In this document: in pieces, positions 1-8,456 of the stretch
Layout: each line of letters begins with the position of its first letter
How positions within the stretch are numbered: the stretch's first letter is position 1
Source: Cytophagales bacterium
Lineage (GTDB): Bacteria > Bacteroidota > Bacteroidia > Cytophagales > Spirosomataceae
Direction of reading: 5' to 3'
DNA length: 64,000 nt
Assembly: GCA_004292855.1 (NCBI GenBank)
Contig: RDXN01000029.1
Span: forward strand, 1-64,000
The notes under the pieces: model-generated
The model's database searches: none
The model's input: only the letters and a program-made list of their open reading frames with translations
Told to the model about the DNA's origin: nothing
Made by a program: the position numbers and the translations under genes

Positions 1-90
1 TATGAGACTAAAGAGTCTCATGCTGAGTCTATTATCTACTGGACAATGATCCGGCTGATGTCCAGAAAAATTCGTGAAACGCAATCCTAA
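1..90 (+). CDS. IS5-like transposase, C-terminal end only (partial)
   Basis: The reading frame is open from the first base and stops with TAA at 88-90. The last residues (YETKESHAES, then IIYWTMIRLMSRK) resemble the C-terminal tail of IS5-group DDE transposases, where the catalytic Glu region is followed by a helix of the type S-E-x-x-I-x-x-A-x-I-R-x-x-x-R. Only 29 residues are visible, so the family is tentative. If right, an insertion sequence crosses the left edge and its right end should lie within the next 100 or so bases. Confidence 0.5.
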   Translation, partial: YETKESHAESIIYWTMIRLMSRKIRETQS

Positions 91-100
91 ACAACCTCTC

Positions 101-166
101 AGAGATATTATCTCTTATTGCATTGGATTCGAGAGATGACATCTCTCCAAACGAGATGTCATCTCT
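101..166. repeat. Cluster of short palindromes (GATGACATCTCT family)
   Basis: A 15-bp near-palindrome at 101-115 is followed by an inverted pair, 132-145 and 153-166, with perfect 14-bp arms around AGAGATGACATCTC. The same arm sequence reappears inside the helicase gene at 19164-19205, so this is a dispersed repeat and not only a local hairpin. It lies between the transposase tail and the NifU-like gene. Confidence 0.7.
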
Positions 167-223
167 ACCCACTTGCCGCATAACGAAAACTCCCGTAATT
201 TTACAGTTGAACGTACAACGCCA

Positions 224-490
224 ATGACAGCTACAGACACCAACAACGAACTAAAAGAACGTGTAGAGCGAGCACTCGACTCCATGCGGCCTTACTTGGC
301 GGCCGATGGCGGCAACGTGAAGGTATTAGACGTGTCGGACGAGGGCGTGGCCCGGTTGGAACTGCTGGGGTCGTGCGGCACCTGCCCCATGTCGGCCATG
401 ACGTTCAAAGGCGGCCTCGAAGAGTCTATTTTGCGGGCCGTGCCAGAAGTCAAAAAGGTGGAAGCTGTGAATTTGACGGCGTTGGCGTAG
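224..490 (+). CDS. NifU C-terminal domain Fe-S scaffold/carrier protein (Nfu type)
   Basis: This is an 88-residue protein consisting only of a NifU C-terminal domain. The cluster-binding CxxC is Cys51-Gly-Thr-Cys54, inside the typical GSCGTCP...T..GLE context. Such small Nfu proteins carry Fe-S clusters in the cytoplasm and pass them to apoproteins. The frame is open upstream to a TTG at 173, but the ATG at 224 gives the normal domain start (the helix with ALDSMRPYLAADGG) and is preferred. In this window, clients could include the Fe-S enzymes LeuC and IlvD, although that is only an inference. Confidence 0.9.
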   Translation: MTATDTNNELKERVERALDSMRPYLAADGGNVKVLDVSDEGVARLELLGSCGTCPMSAMTFKGGLEESILRAVPEVKKVEAVNLTALA

Positions 491-498
491 TAGATTGC

Positions 499-693
499 TT
501 ATTGGGTTAAATCCCCATTTTCGTTTGGCCGAGCCGCTGGTCCGTTCCCCTTTTTCCGCTTCCGCAGGGCTTCGCTCAGGACATACTCAATTTGCCCGTT
601 CACGCTGCGAAACTCCTCCTGCGCCCAGCGTTCGAGTTCTTTCAGCGTGTCGGGATTGATCCGAAGAACAAATGCTTTTTTTTCTGAAGCCAT
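499..693 (-). CDS. Arc-like ribbon-helix-helix DNA-binding protein
   Basis: A 64-residue protein with an Arc/MetJ-like layout: a short beta strand (KKAFVLRIN) followed by two helices (DTLKELERWAQEEF and VNGQIEYVLSEALRKR), then a basic tail. These features suit a dimeric DNA-binding repressor or adaptor. The ATG at 693 was chosen over an upstream start because the conserved part begins there. It follows the SPFH gene on the same strand, separated by about 70 bp holding an inverted repeat. The pairing suggests joint expression, perhaps with the small protein acting near the SPFH membrane scaffold; this is inference. Confidence 0.75.
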   Translation of the reverse strand: MASEKKAFVLRINPDTLKELERWAQEEFRSVNGQIEYVLSEALRKRKKGNGPAARPNENGDLTQ

Positions 694-712
694 AAGTGCA
701 GATAACAACGAA

Positions 713-757
713 CAGAGAACAGCGATCCGTTAGTTGTTAACTGATCGCTGTTCTCTG
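713..757. repeat. Inverted repeat between SPFH and Arc-like genes
   Basis: Perfect 15-bp arms, 713-727 and 743-757 (CAGAGAACAGCGATC and its complement), flank a 15-base loop. Symmetry extends imperfectly outward with a further GAACAGAG-type segment. There is no clear T-run, so it looks more like one of the many palindromic elements in this window than a terminator. Confidence 0.75.
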
Positions 758-765
758 CGCTCTGT

Positions 766-1647
766 TCACTGATAAAGCGTTCCCGCGTTTACGACCGGGC
801 TTACGTTTTTCTCGCCACAGAGCACCACGAGCAGGTTGCTGACCATAGCGGCTTTGCGCTCCTCATCCAGATGCACCACGTTTTTCTCGGCTAATCGCTC
901 CAGGGCCATCTCGACCATACCCACGGCCCCGTCCACAATTTGCCGACGGGCGGCTACCACGGCGGATGCCTGTTGACGCTGTAACATGGCCCCGGCAATT
1001 TCGGGCGCGTAGGCCAGGTGGCTGATGCGGGCTTCGATAATGGTGACGCCCGCCCGTGCCAGCCGCTCGTTCAGTTCGGCTTCGAGCACATCGTTGATTT
1101 TTCCCGTTGTGTCGCGGAGAGTGATTTTCGCTTCTTCGTCTTCGTTATTGTCGTAGGCATGCGAATTGGCCAGATACCGCACAGCCGCTTCCGACTGAAT
1201 CTGGACAAATAGAGTGTAATCATCAACCTCGAACAGGGCTTTGGCCGTGTCGGACACTTGCCAAACTACTACGGCGGCAATTTCGATGGGGTTGCCCGTT
1301 TTGTCGTTTACTTTTAGGTTCTGCCCGTTCAGGTTACGGGCACGCAGGCTGATTTTCTTTTTGGTATAAAACGGATTCACCCAGCGGAGGCCGTTTTGTT
1401 TCATCGTACCGATGTAATCGCCAAAAAATGTGGTCACTACGGCTTCGTTGGGGTTGATAACAGACAAGCCGCTCAGGACAGTGATACCCGCAAAAAACGC
1501 AAGCCCACTCAGCCAGAGTAGCCAGGAGTCTCCGGCTTTTACCACAGGGATGCCCACGATCACCAATACGACACTCGCAAGCAGTAATAAAAGGCCAATA
1601 GCCAACAGGACGTAGCCTGACATGGAGGTAAGATTCTTTTCGTTCAT
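766..1647 (-). CDS. SPFH/Band 7 domain membrane protein
   Basis: A 293-residue protein with two N-terminal hydrophobic segments (about 10-34 and 42-62) followed by an SPFH/Band 7 domain from about residue 65 ([17 protein letters not shown], later RARNLNG and VWQV). The C-terminal helix is Ala/Glu-rich ([16 protein letters not shown]), as in prohibitin/stomatin relatives. Family members oligomerise on the membrane and organise microdomains or proteases. The open frame extends back into the neighbouring MFS gene, but the ATG at 1647 precedes the first membrane segment and is the sensible start. The next gene downstream is the Arc-like protein. Confidence 0.88.
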   Translation of the reverse strand: MNEKNLTSMSGYVLLAIGLLLLLASVVLVIVGIPVVKAGDSWLLWLSGLAFFAGITVLSGLSVINPNEAVVTTFFGDYIGTMKQNGLRWVNPFYTKKKISLRARNLNGQNLKVNDKTGNPIEIAAVVVWQVSDTAKALFEVDDYTLFVQIQSEAAVRYLANSHAYDNNEDEEAKITLRDTTGKINDVLEAELNERLARAGVTIIEARISHLAYAPEIAGAMLQRQQASAVVAARRQIVDGAVGMVEMALERLAEKNVVHLDEERKAAMVSNLLVVLCGEKNVSPVVNAGTLYQ

Positions 1648-1699
1648 GATGTTTTTGTGATAGCGAATTGATAGCACAATAGTATAAGAAAACAGAAAA

Positions 1700-1729
1700 T
1701 AGCCCGCCTGTTTTCGGACAAGCGGGCTA
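1700..1729 (-). terminator. Rho-independent terminator after the MFS gene
   Basis: TAGCCCGC at 1700-1707 pairs with GCGGGCTA at 1722-1729, around a loop containing CGAAAA. On the minus strand the hairpin is followed by a T-rich stretch (TATTTTCTGTTTT). It lies just after the MFS stop codon and before the SPFH start, so it would end MFS transcription. Confidence 0.7.
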
Positions 1730-1753
1730 CAAAAACCGTTGAACGGCAAACGA

Positions 1754-3112
1754 TTAGGTTGAGGATTTAGAAACCCACAACCAAACCACGCCAATGCCGC
1801 CATACAACCCGAATAACAGCAACGGCCAGACGCCCACAACCGGCTCCCCGGCCAGCCCACTCCCCAACACCAGCGACAGCACCGATAATCCCAGCCCGCC
1901 CCCGAAAAAGTAAGCGGTTGTGGCCACACCCGACACCAGCCCGTGATTGGCTTCGGCCACGCCCTGAATCGACAGCACCGTTAGGCCCGAATAGGCCAGC
2001 GCAATGCCCAGGCCGTTAGCGCAGGCCATCGATAAGAGCAGAAAAAAGAAATTATTCGGCTTCAGGTGTACGTCAAGAAGCAAAAACAACGCGCTTGCGG
2101 TCAGACACCCCATGCCCAGCAGAGCAATTTGTCGGACGCTCAACCGTTTCAGCAAAAACGGAATAAACACTTTTCCCGTAACCGCTGAAAGGACGCTGAA
2201 CGGCAACAACAGCAAGCCCGCTTGGGCAGCACTCATGCCCTTATCATTTTGCAACACGAGCGAAATCAGAAACAGGAACCCCGTGAACGACGCGCCCAGA
2301 AAAACATAAATGCCAATGCCGGTCAGGGCCGGGCGCAACACGGGAAAGTCGATGAGGGGAACAGGCCGAGTGCGGTTGCGCTTCAGAAACAGGAAACTAC
2401 CCGCCACAACCGCAACCATCAGACCCACCAGCAAGCCCCCTTGCGTGCGCCAGTTTGCGAGTTCGTGGACCACGTACGAAAGGGCCGTAATCAGCCCGGT
2501 CAGCAACAAACCCGACCCCACATCAACCCGACCGGCCCGTTGCGGGGTGTCGTTGGGGATGTAGCGATACGCCAGCAGCAACGTGATCAGAATTACGGGA
2601 ACGTTGATGAAAAATACCCACTGCCACCCAAACCCACTCGCAATGAGGCCCCCCACCGACAACCCACTCCCCGACCCGATGGCCGCAAACGCGCTTACCA
2701 CGCCAATGGCCCGGCTGCGGGCGGCAGGGTCGGTAAAGGCGTTGGTCACGATAGATAGGGCTGCGGGCATCAGCAAGGCCGCAGCCACGCCCTGCAACCC
2801 CCGGAACCCCAACAACCAGGCAAACGAGGGAGCCAGTCCTGCGCCCAACGAAGTGAGCAGAAACAAACTCGACGCCACCAGAAACACCCGTTTGCGGCCA
2901 ACGGTGTCGGCTAGTCGTCCACCCAGAATCAGCAACCCGCCATAAAGCAGAACGTACAGGGTTTGCAACCATTGAACACTGTTGGCCGTGAGGCCGAAGC
3001 CCCGCTGAATGAGCGGCATGGTCAGGTTGATGATGGCAATATCGAGTGCTTCAAAAAAAACGCTGATCGAAGCTATAATCAGGATTAGCTGTTGGTGGGG
3101 GATTTTTCGCAT
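1754..3112 (-). CDS. MFS transporter, DHA2/EmrB-QacA-like
   Basis: A 452-residue polytopic inner-membrane protein that appears to have about 14 hydrophobic segments, as in the drug:H+ antiporter-2 group. The MFS motif A is visible as GGRLADTVGRKR around residues 60-71. The N-terminal segment ALDIAIINLTMPLIQ matches the early D-x-x-I-x-x-x-A/T-x-P motif of EmrB/QacA pumps. It probably exports toxic or signalling small molecules using the proton gradient; the substrate cannot be told. The HAD hydrolase gene lies 12 bp upstream on the same strand, so the two are probably cotranscribed. Confidence 0.88.
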   Translation of the reverse strand: MRKIPHQQLILIIASISVFFEALDIAIINLTMPLIQRGFGLTANSVQWLQTLYVLLYGGLLILGGRLADTVGRKRVFLVASSLFLLTSLGAGLAPSFAWLLGFRGLQGVAAALLMPAALSIVTNAFTDPAARSRAIGVVSAFAAIGSGSGLSVGGLIASGFGWQWVFFINVPVILITLLLAYRYIPNDTPQRAGRVDVGSGLLLTGLITALSYVVHELANWRTQGGLLVGLMVAVVAGSFLFLKRNRTRPVPLIDFPVLRPALTGIGIYVFLGASFTGFLFLISLVLQNDKGMSAAQAGLLLLPFSVLSAVTGKVFIPFLLKRLSVRQIALLGMGCLTASALFLLLDVHLKPNNFFFLLLSMACANGLGIALAYSGLTVLSIQGVAEANHGLVSGVATTAYFFGGGLGLSVLSLVLGSGLAGEPVVGVWPLLLFGLYGGIGVVWLWVSKSST

Positions 3113-3124
3113 GATAGGCGGGAG

Positions 3125-3829
3125 TTATTTGCCGAGGGTTTGCAATAGACCGAGAACATCGCGGATGCTTTCCACCTGCACGTGCCCATCGGGTAGGTTT
3201 GTATCCGGCAACTGCTCGAAATGCCAGGTTGTGTGATAGGGTATATGGATGGCCTGCCCGCCAATGTTCATAACGGGCAAAATGTCGGACTTGAGCGAGT
3301 TTCCAATCATCAGAAAATCAGCGGGTTCAACGTGGTAGCGAGCCAGGATTCGACGGTAAGCGGCCTCGTGCTTTTCGCTCACAATTTCGACGTGACTAAA
3401 ATACTGCCCTACGCCTGAGCGAGCCAGTTTGCTTTCCTGATCGAGCAGATCGCCTTTGGTGAGCACCATCAGTTCATGGTCGGCACTGAGCGTTTGAAGC
3501 ACTTCCTCGACCCCGTCGATTAACTTGATAGGAAACCGAAGCAGTTCTTTGCCGAGGTCGATAATTTGCTGAATTTGCGTACCTCGTACCGCCCCATCTG
3601 TCAGCCGAATGGCTACCTCAATCATCGACAACATAAACCCTTTGGCCCCGTAACCCATTAGCCGCAGGTTTTCGGTTTGCACGTCGATGAGTACCTGATT
3701 AATTTGCTCGTCCGATCCGAACTGTTTGAGCAGTCCACGAAGTTCTTCTTCTGCATCGTCGAACAGGGGCTGATTAGCCCAGAGCGTGTCGTCGGCGTCG
3801 AACGCGATTAATTTGGGGAATGCTTGCAT
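3125..3829 (-). CDS. HAD-family hydrolase (phosphatase-like)
   Basis: A 234-residue protein with HAD motif I near the N terminus (FDADDTLW, nucleophile Asp11, acid Asp13), a helical cap, a motif III Lys in the SEKHEAAYRRIL region, and motif IV as GNSLKSD. This layout fits phosphoglycolate phosphatase or pyrophosphatase-like HAD enzymes of subfamily I; the substrate is unknown. A consensus TATTTTTG element sits only 8 bp upstream of the ATG, so the transcript may be leaderless or nearly so. It precedes the MFS gene and is divergent from the AraC regulator. Confidence 0.88.
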   Translation of the reverse strand: MQAFPKLIAFDADDTLWANQPLFDDAEEELRGLLKQFGSDEQINQVLIDVQTENLRLMGYGAKGFMLSMIEVAIRLTDGAVRGTQIQQIIDLGKELLRFPIKLIDGVEEVLQTLSADHELMVLTKGDLLDQESKLARSGVGQYFSHVEIVSEKHEAAYRRILARYHVEPADFLMIGNSLKSDILPVMNIGGQAIHIPYHTTWHFEQLPDTNLPDGHVQVESIRDVLGLLQTLGK

Positions 3830-3836
3830 AGGGATG

Positions 3837-3844
3837 CAAAAATA
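3837..3844 (-). promoter_or_regulatory. Putative -7 element for the HAD-MFS unit
   Basis: On the minus strand the octamer is TATTTTTG, a perfect match to the Bacteroidota -7 consensus TAnnTTTG. It is 8 bp from the HAD start codon. The -33 region holds only TTTC, so the match is partial. It overlaps the intergenic stretch that also contains the direct repeats at 3869-3902. Confidence 0.45.
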
Positions 3845-3868
3845 GCCCTGACCGCTGCGGAAACTGCG

Positions 3869-3902
3869 CCGAAAAACCGATTATAAATTCCGAAAAACCG
3901 AT
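3869..3902 (+). promoter_or_regulatory. Two 13-bp direct repeats, likely AraC-type operator
   Basis: CCGAAAAACCGAT occurs at 3869-3881 and again at 3890-3902, exactly 21 bp apart, i.e. two helical turns. AraC-family dimers typically bind direct repeats at such spacing. The sites lie between the divergent HAD and AraC genes, and the second one runs into the AraC start codon. This suggests that the regulator controls itself and possibly the HAD-MFS unit. Confidence 0.55.
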
Positions 3903-4860
3903 GATCATCAAGGGCGACGAGTTGAGCGACATTCTAGAGCGGACGTTTTCGGAGCATGAACGGACAACGCGCGCACACACCCGCCACACCGATGCATTCC
4001 AGATGCAATCGAACAAACAATACGACCACTTGCTGTCGATTGTGAACCTTCGGGCTGATTTTGGTAAACCTCTGAGCGTTGTTGAAGTACGCGATGTGGA
4101 CCACGTGAGCCTTCATTTTCAGCTCAAAGGGTGTTCGGCTGCCCAGATTAGAGGTATTGAGGGCGACCCATCGATGCGGGCAGGTCAAATGAACTTGTTT
4201 GCTTGCTTCGACGCCGAGGCTACCATCGATTTCCCGGAGCAAGCTGATTACGAATACATCAGCATCAACCTGAATCCCGACCTGGCCCTGCAATTGCTAG
4301 CCGATTGTGATTTGGGAAACGTTGCCGAAAAAGTCTTTCAACGCCAGCCTACGATGGGCAGTGTAAGTCCGCTTCGGTACCGGGCCGAGCAAATGCAGAT
4401 TCTCCAACAACTACTAACCAATCCGTTCCCCGACGATCTGCAACACGTGTTCCAGCGGGCAAAGCTCACCGAACTGTTCTTGTGGTATCGGTGGCAAAGT
4501 GAAGCAGCCAATACCAGCCCAAAAGTCGCTAGAGTGTCGGCGTCGGATGACGATAAACTACAGGCCGTGAAAGCCTATCTGAATATCCATTTTTTAGACA
4601 AAATCACCGTTTCAGCACTGGAAAGGCAGTTTCTGTTGAACAATTTTAAGCTACGAACCGGCTTCAGAGCGTTATTCGGAACCACACCGTATCAGTACGT
4701 GCTGACCCTACGGATGCAGTATGCCTGCGAACGCCTGCGGGCCGACAAACTAGACCCAACCGAACTCGCAACTCAACTGCACTACAGCAGCCCCGGCCAT
4801 TTTATCACGGCATTCAAACAAGTAGTGGGCATGACGCCATCTGCCTACGCCCGGTTGTGA
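3901..4860 (+). CDS. AraC-family transcriptional regulator
   Basis: A 319-residue protein with a variable N-terminal sensing region and a C-terminal AraC-type double helix-turn-helix at about 215-319. The second HTH ends with the family signature (ATQLHYSSPGHFITAFKQ, then VVGMTPSAYARL). The N-terminal part has no clear cupin motif. The ATG at 3901 overlaps a direct repeat; a later start at the Met in DAFQMQSNKQ is possible. It is divergent from the HAD-MFS genes, which are its most likely targets, so it may control an efflux response; this is inferred from position. Confidence 0.88.
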   Translation: MIIKGDELSDILERTFSEHERTTRAHTRHTDAFQMQSNKQYDHLLSIVNLRADFGKPLSVVEVRDVDHVSLHFQLKGCSAAQIRGIEGDPSMRAGQMNLFACFDAEATIDFPEQADYEYISINLNPDLALQLLADCDLGNVAEKVFQRQPTMGSVSPLRYRAEQMQILQQLLTNPFPDDLQHVFQRAKLTELFLWYRWQSEAANTSPKVARVSASDDDKLQAVKAYLNIHFLDKITVSALERQFLLNNFKLRTGFRALFGTTPYQYVLTLRMQYACERLRADKLDPTELATQLHYSSPGHFITAFKQVVGMTPSAYARL

Positions 4861-4896
4861 GCCAACCGGTCTTAACGTTCAACGCTAGCACAGCAA

Positions 4897-5844
4897 CTAA
4901 GCAGCTTCCAGAAAAGCCCGTAGCTCAGCATTGCGGGCTTTTGCCTGGGCGAGGCTTTCCGTCAACGCTTTATCGACAGAGCTAAGAACCGATACAACTT
5001 GGACATCCAGCATGTTGGCGTCATCTTGTACCTGCCCGATGCGTTTCTGCACCGACCAGTCCGTGAAAATGTTATCGAAAAAGATATCAATGAACCGGTT
5101 TAGAGTATTGTCAAACTGCCAGTTGATGTCAAGCGATTGATGCACGTCGGCCAACTCAGACCGAAACTGTTTCAACGATAAGCCCACCCATTTCGATTGC
5201 TCGCGAACCGAATCGAGCCGCTGGTATTTGGCCACCGAAACGAGTGCCGATCCACTTGCCATGTCCCAGGCTCCCAGGGTTTGAGCATTTTTAATGAGCT
5301 TCTTCAACTCAATCACCTGCCGGTGAGCCTCCCGACCGGCCTTGAAAGCCTCCTCCATCTCCTGCAACTGCTTGTCGGCCTTTACCACCGCGTCTACGTG
5401 CGCTTTGTATTGTTCGTGAACTAGTCCCGATTGAGCCAACAAGACCCCCGTTTTCTGTTGGATGAGGGCATCGTAGGCCGTATCGACCTCGGCAAACGAA
5501 GCGAGTTTCTGGCTTAATTCGTCAACATGCTGCTGTAGGTGTTCGGTCTGTTCCTTCATCAGCTCATACCGACTCAGGGCGGCCTCAGCCTCTAGTTTCT
5601 CCTTGGTCAATTGCTCGTCGCGACGGCTCAACAGGTTATAATAGAAACTAGCCCAACTGAAACGTTCGAGTCGGTCTACGTCCAGTTCTTCGCGCAAAAG
5701 TTCTTCGTACAGCGTTTCCTGTTGGGGCAACAGTGCTTTCAATTCGGCTTGGGCGGCAGACCGTTGCTTCTGTAGGATGTCGCGTTCGTTGCGTCGGTGA
5801 ATAAGGGCGAGGAGTTGATCTTGTTGGTCAGTTGTCCAGTTCAT
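4897..5844 (-). CDS. Coiled-coil protein of unknown function
   Basis: A 315-residue, highly charged, mostly helical protein. A long coiled coil rich in Gln, Glu, Lys and Leu covers roughly residues 20-185, followed by a more globular C-terminal half with several Trp and Phe residues. It has no signal peptide or membrane segment, so it is probably cytoplasmic. I do not recognise the family. It is a single-gene unit convergent with the AraC gene, with a TACTTTTG promoter element 21 bp upstream of its ATG. Confidence 0.75.
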   Translation of the reverse strand: MNWTTDQQDQLLALIHRRNERDILQKQRSAAQAELKALLPQQETLYEELLREELDVDRLERFSWASFYYNLLSRRDEQLTKEKLEAEAALSRYELMKEQTEHLQQHVDELSQKLASFAEVDTAYDALIQQKTGVLLAQSGLVHEQYKAHVDAVVKADKQLQEMEEAFKAGREAHRQVIELKKLIKNAQTLGAWDMASGSALVSVAKYQRLDSVREQSKWVGLSLKQFRSELADVHQSLDINWQFDNTLNRFIDIFFDNIFTDWSVQKRIGQVQDDANMLDVQVVSVLSSVDKALTESLAQAKARNAELRAFLEAA

Positions 5845-5864
5845 GGTGTTAGTTTGTTTATGAG

Positions 5865-5872
5865 CAAAAGTA
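5865..5872 (-). promoter_or_regulatory. Putative -7 element for the coiled-coil gene
   Basis: The minus-strand octamer TACTTTTG matches the Bacteroidota TAnnTTTG consensus exactly and lies 21 bp before the ATG at 5844, giving a short leader. No clear TTTG is seen at -33. Confidence 0.45.
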
Positions 5873-5892
5873 CGGTGATAGAGCCAGTATTT

Positions 5893-5979
5893 TTGTCATT
5901 CCGAGGCACGAGGAATCTATTATCATAATGGTCAACTTGACTACGTGGAGACTAGATTCCTCGTGCCTCGGAATGACAA
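5893..5979. repeat. Long palindromic repeat, TGTCATYCCGA family, copy 1
   Basis: Perfect 26-bp arms at 5893-5918 and 5954-5979, beginning TTGTCATTCCGAGGCACG, surround a 35-base loop. The arms share the pattern TGTCATYCCGA...GAGGRATCT with copies at 11075-11185, 61179-61268 and 61605-61696. It lies between two divergent genes, just upstream of the GMC oxidoreductase. Confidence 0.85.
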
Positions 5980-6042
5980 GAATTAATAATTTTCACAGAA
6001 AATTTTGTACCTTCATTATCCAATTTAAGATTATTGAAGGCC

Positions 6043-7698
6043 ATGACGTACGATTTTATCATTGTTGGAGCTGGTTCGGCGGGCTGTGTGCTTGCCAACC
6101 GGCTTTCCGCCGACCCGTCGGTGTCGGTGCTCCTGCTCGAAGCAGGTGGACCGGATAAAAAACTCGAAATTCAGATTCCGGCAGCGTACACCAAACTCAA
6201 CCGGACTGAGGTCGATTGGGGATTCTGGAGTGAACCGCAAGAGGCCCTCGACGGTCGGCGGATGTATCTGCCACGGGGCAAAACGCTGGGCGGGTGCAGC
6301 AGTACCAACGCGATGGCCTACGTACGCGGCAACCGCGAGGATTACAACGACTGGGCACAAGCAGGCAACGCGGGCTGGAGTTATGACGACGTATTGCCGT
6401 ACTTCACACGCTCCGAACACAATGAGCAGGCCGACCGGCTCGACGCGGGCTATCACGGTACCACCGGCCCTCTCAACGTGACGTTTGCAAAGCAATTCCA
6501 AACGCCGTTGGCCCCGGCGTTTGTGTCGGCCTGCGAAGAGGTAGGCATACCGCGTAACGACGACTATAACGGGGCGAATCAGGCCGGAGCGGGCTTGTTT
6601 CAGTTCACGATCAAAGACGGCAAACGCCACAGCGCGGCCACTGCTTTTCTAAAACCCGCCCTCGGTCGCCCCAACCTGACGGTCATTACCAAGGCCCTCA
6701 CCAAACGCGTGCTGCTCGACAAAGGCCGGGCCGTGGGCGTGGAGTTCATCACGGGAAAAAATACCACCCAAACCGCCACCGCCAAACGCGAGGTGGTGCT
6801 GTCGGCGGGTTCGTTTCAGTCGCCCCAGTTGCTGATGCTGTCGGGAATTGGGGCGAAAGACGAGCTAAAAAGGCAGCATATTGAGGTAAAGCACGAATTG
6901 CCGGGCGTGGGTCAAAATCTTCAGGACCACCTGTTTACGGGCATCGGCGCACTATGTTCGCAACGGGGCGCATCGACCAATTATCACCTGTCGGCCTGGC
7001 GTCAGGTAGTGGCCCTGACCAATTATCTGGTGAGCAAGAAAGGGCCGCTGACTATCAGCCCGCTCGAAGCTTACGCCTTCACCAACCTACTCGACCCCAC
7101 AGGCCGTGTGGACCTGCAATTCCACTTCGCCCCTGTTCACATGGGCGACGATTACACCTGCGATCTCTACGACCTGACTACCTACCCCCACACCGACGGC
7201 TACACGCTGCTGCCGACGCTGTTGCGCCCCGAAAGCCGGGGCTACGTGGGCCTGCGCTCGGCCTCAGTTGCCGACGCGCCCGTGATTCAGCCGAACTTCC
7301 TGACCACCGAAAAAGACCGCCAAACGCTTATTCAGGGCCTGCGCCGGGGTCTGGAGGTGATGGAGGCCGATGCCTTTGGAGCGTACCGATTGCGGATTCA
7401 AACGCCCCCGCAGCGGGTATCCGACAACGATCTCTGGCAACACATCCTGAACCAACTCGAAACGGTTTACCACCCCGTTGGCACCTGCAAAATGGGGCCT
7501 GACTCTGACGAAATGGCCGTTGTCGACAGCGACCTGCGCGTGCGGGGCGTCGAGGGGTTGCGCGTGGTCGATGGGTCGATTATGCCCACCGTCGTGTCGG
7601 GGAATACCAACGCGGCCTGCATCATGATTGGCGAAAAAGGAGCCGATTTGATTCTGGAAAAATCTACCAAAAAGGCTAACAGACAGGCTGTTGCGTAG
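6043..7698 (+). CDS. GMC-family FAD-dependent oxidoreductase (choline dehydrogenase-like)
   Basis: A 551-residue flavoenzyme. The FAD dinucleotide-binding motif is at the N terminus (IIVGAGSAGCVLANRLS), followed by the GMC signature region (PRGKTLGGCSSTNAMAYVRG). Near the C terminus are the catalytic His in VYHPVGTCKMG and the Asn in VSGNTNAACIMIGEKGADLI. Such enzymes oxidise alcohols, choline or sugars, and length and style fit the choline/alcohol dehydrogenase branch. The ATG at 6043 is preferred over an upstream TTG at 6034. The lipoprotein gene begins two bases after the stop, so the two are probably coupled. Confidence 0.9.
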   Translation: MTYDFIIVGAGSAGCVLANRLSADPSVSVLLLEAGGPDKKLEIQIPAAYTKLNRTEVDWGFWSEPQEALDGRRMYLPRGKTLGGCSSTNAMAYVRGNREDYNDWAQAGNAGWSYDDVLPYFTRSEHNEQADRLDAGYHGTTGPLNVTFAKQFQTPLAPAFVSACEEVGIPRNDDYNGANQAGAGLFQFTIKDGKRHSAATAFLKPALGRPNLTVITKALTKRVLLDKGRAVGVEFITGKNTTQTATAKREVVLSAGSFQSPQLLMLSGIGAKDELKRQHIEVKHELPGVGQNLQDHLFTGIGALCSQRGASTNYHLSAWRQVVALTNYLVSKKGPLTISPLEAYAFTNLLDPTGRVDLQFHFAPVHMGDDYTCDLYDLTTYPHTDGYTLLPTLLRPESRGYVGLRSASVADAPVIQPNFLTTEKDRQTLIQGLRRGLEVMEADAFGAYRLRIQTPPQRVSDNDLWQHILNQLETVYHPVGTCKMGPDSDEMAVVDSDLRVRGVEGLRVVDGSIMPTVVSGNTNAACIMIGEKGADLILEKSTKKANRQAVA

Positions 7699-7699
7699 T

Positions 7700-8356
7700 A
7701 TGAAACACTGGATTACGTACGCCCTGCTGGTGTTGCTGGCAGGGCTTTTATCATGTCAGATTGATATTTTCGGACCCAAAACGGTTCTAAAAGAGCAATA
7801 TGTGTACGCGCTTCAAATCAATGTGATCAACCAAAACCTGTACCCGGTAGCCAACGCGGCTATTTGGCTGTATGATTCGGAAGCCTCCGCCCGTGCGATG
7901 GCAAAACCGCTCCAGGTGTCGACTATGAACGCCCAAAACTTTAACAACAAGCCGAACGGTGCCCAGTTTCGCGACCTGCTCACGCAAAAAATCTATTATT
8001 TCCGAGTTCGCCCGTCCGGTTGCCCCGACGCCGATACCACCGTTTACCGAACAACGGCATCCCTAAAACCTAATGCCGAATACAACTTCTACGATTTCAC
8101 CTGCAAACTAACCGCCCCCCTCGAACTGATCAACCCGGAGAACGAAGACATCTCGGTTCAGCTTTGTAAAGCAGGCGACTGTGTCTATGTCGGTGCCATT
8201 CGGGCTGATGTAGTCGTACCGGCAAAAAAATCGTTGATTCTCCAAATGCCAATTGGGCAAACCGAACTGTACTACGTCTGGTCGTGGGGGGTTACGGCAA
8301 CGGGCCTGTTTGTGGGTTGCAACAAAGTTAATCAGCTTCGGCTAGGGCGTAATTAG
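7700..8356 (+). CDS. Putative lipoprotein of unknown function
   Basis: A 218-residue protein with a lipoprotein signal peptide: a hydrophobic stretch ending LLSC, with the lipidated Cys near residue 22. The region after it (NVINQNLYPVANAAIWLYDSE) resembles the start of a carboxypeptidase-regulatory-like or Ig-like beta fold. Four further Cys residues could form disulfides in the periplasm or at the surface. I do not recognise the family. The ATG at 7700 sits immediately after the GMC oxidoreductase stop, which indicates translational coupling. Confidence 0.75.
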   Translation: MKHWITYALLVLLAGLLSCQIDIFGPKTVLKEQYVYALQINVINQNLYPVANAAIWLYDSEASARAMAKPLQVSTMNAQNFNNKPNGAQFRDLLTQKIYYFRVRPSGCPDADTTVYRTTASLKPNAEYNFYDFTCKLTAPLELINPENEDISVQLCKAGDCVYVGAIRADVVVPAKKSLILQMPIGQTELYYVWSWGVTATGLFVGCNKVNQLRLGRN

Positions 8357-8456
8357 CCCCTTGCCTAGAATTTTGGTGGTATTGGGCTATGTGATTGGTG
8401 TAGAAAATTGTGTAAACTTGTAGGGTGAAAGTTTTGTTTCACTCACAAAGACAGTC

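Noticed and set aside
2222-2758. A 178-residue plus-strand frame within the MFS gene
   Set aside because: It is rich in Arg, Gln, His and Pro, as expected for the antisense of a membrane protein, and lies entirely within a convincing gene.
6034-6042. TTG start for the GMC oxidoreductase
   Set aside because: The ATG at 6043 is three codons later and fits the FAD-binding strand better.
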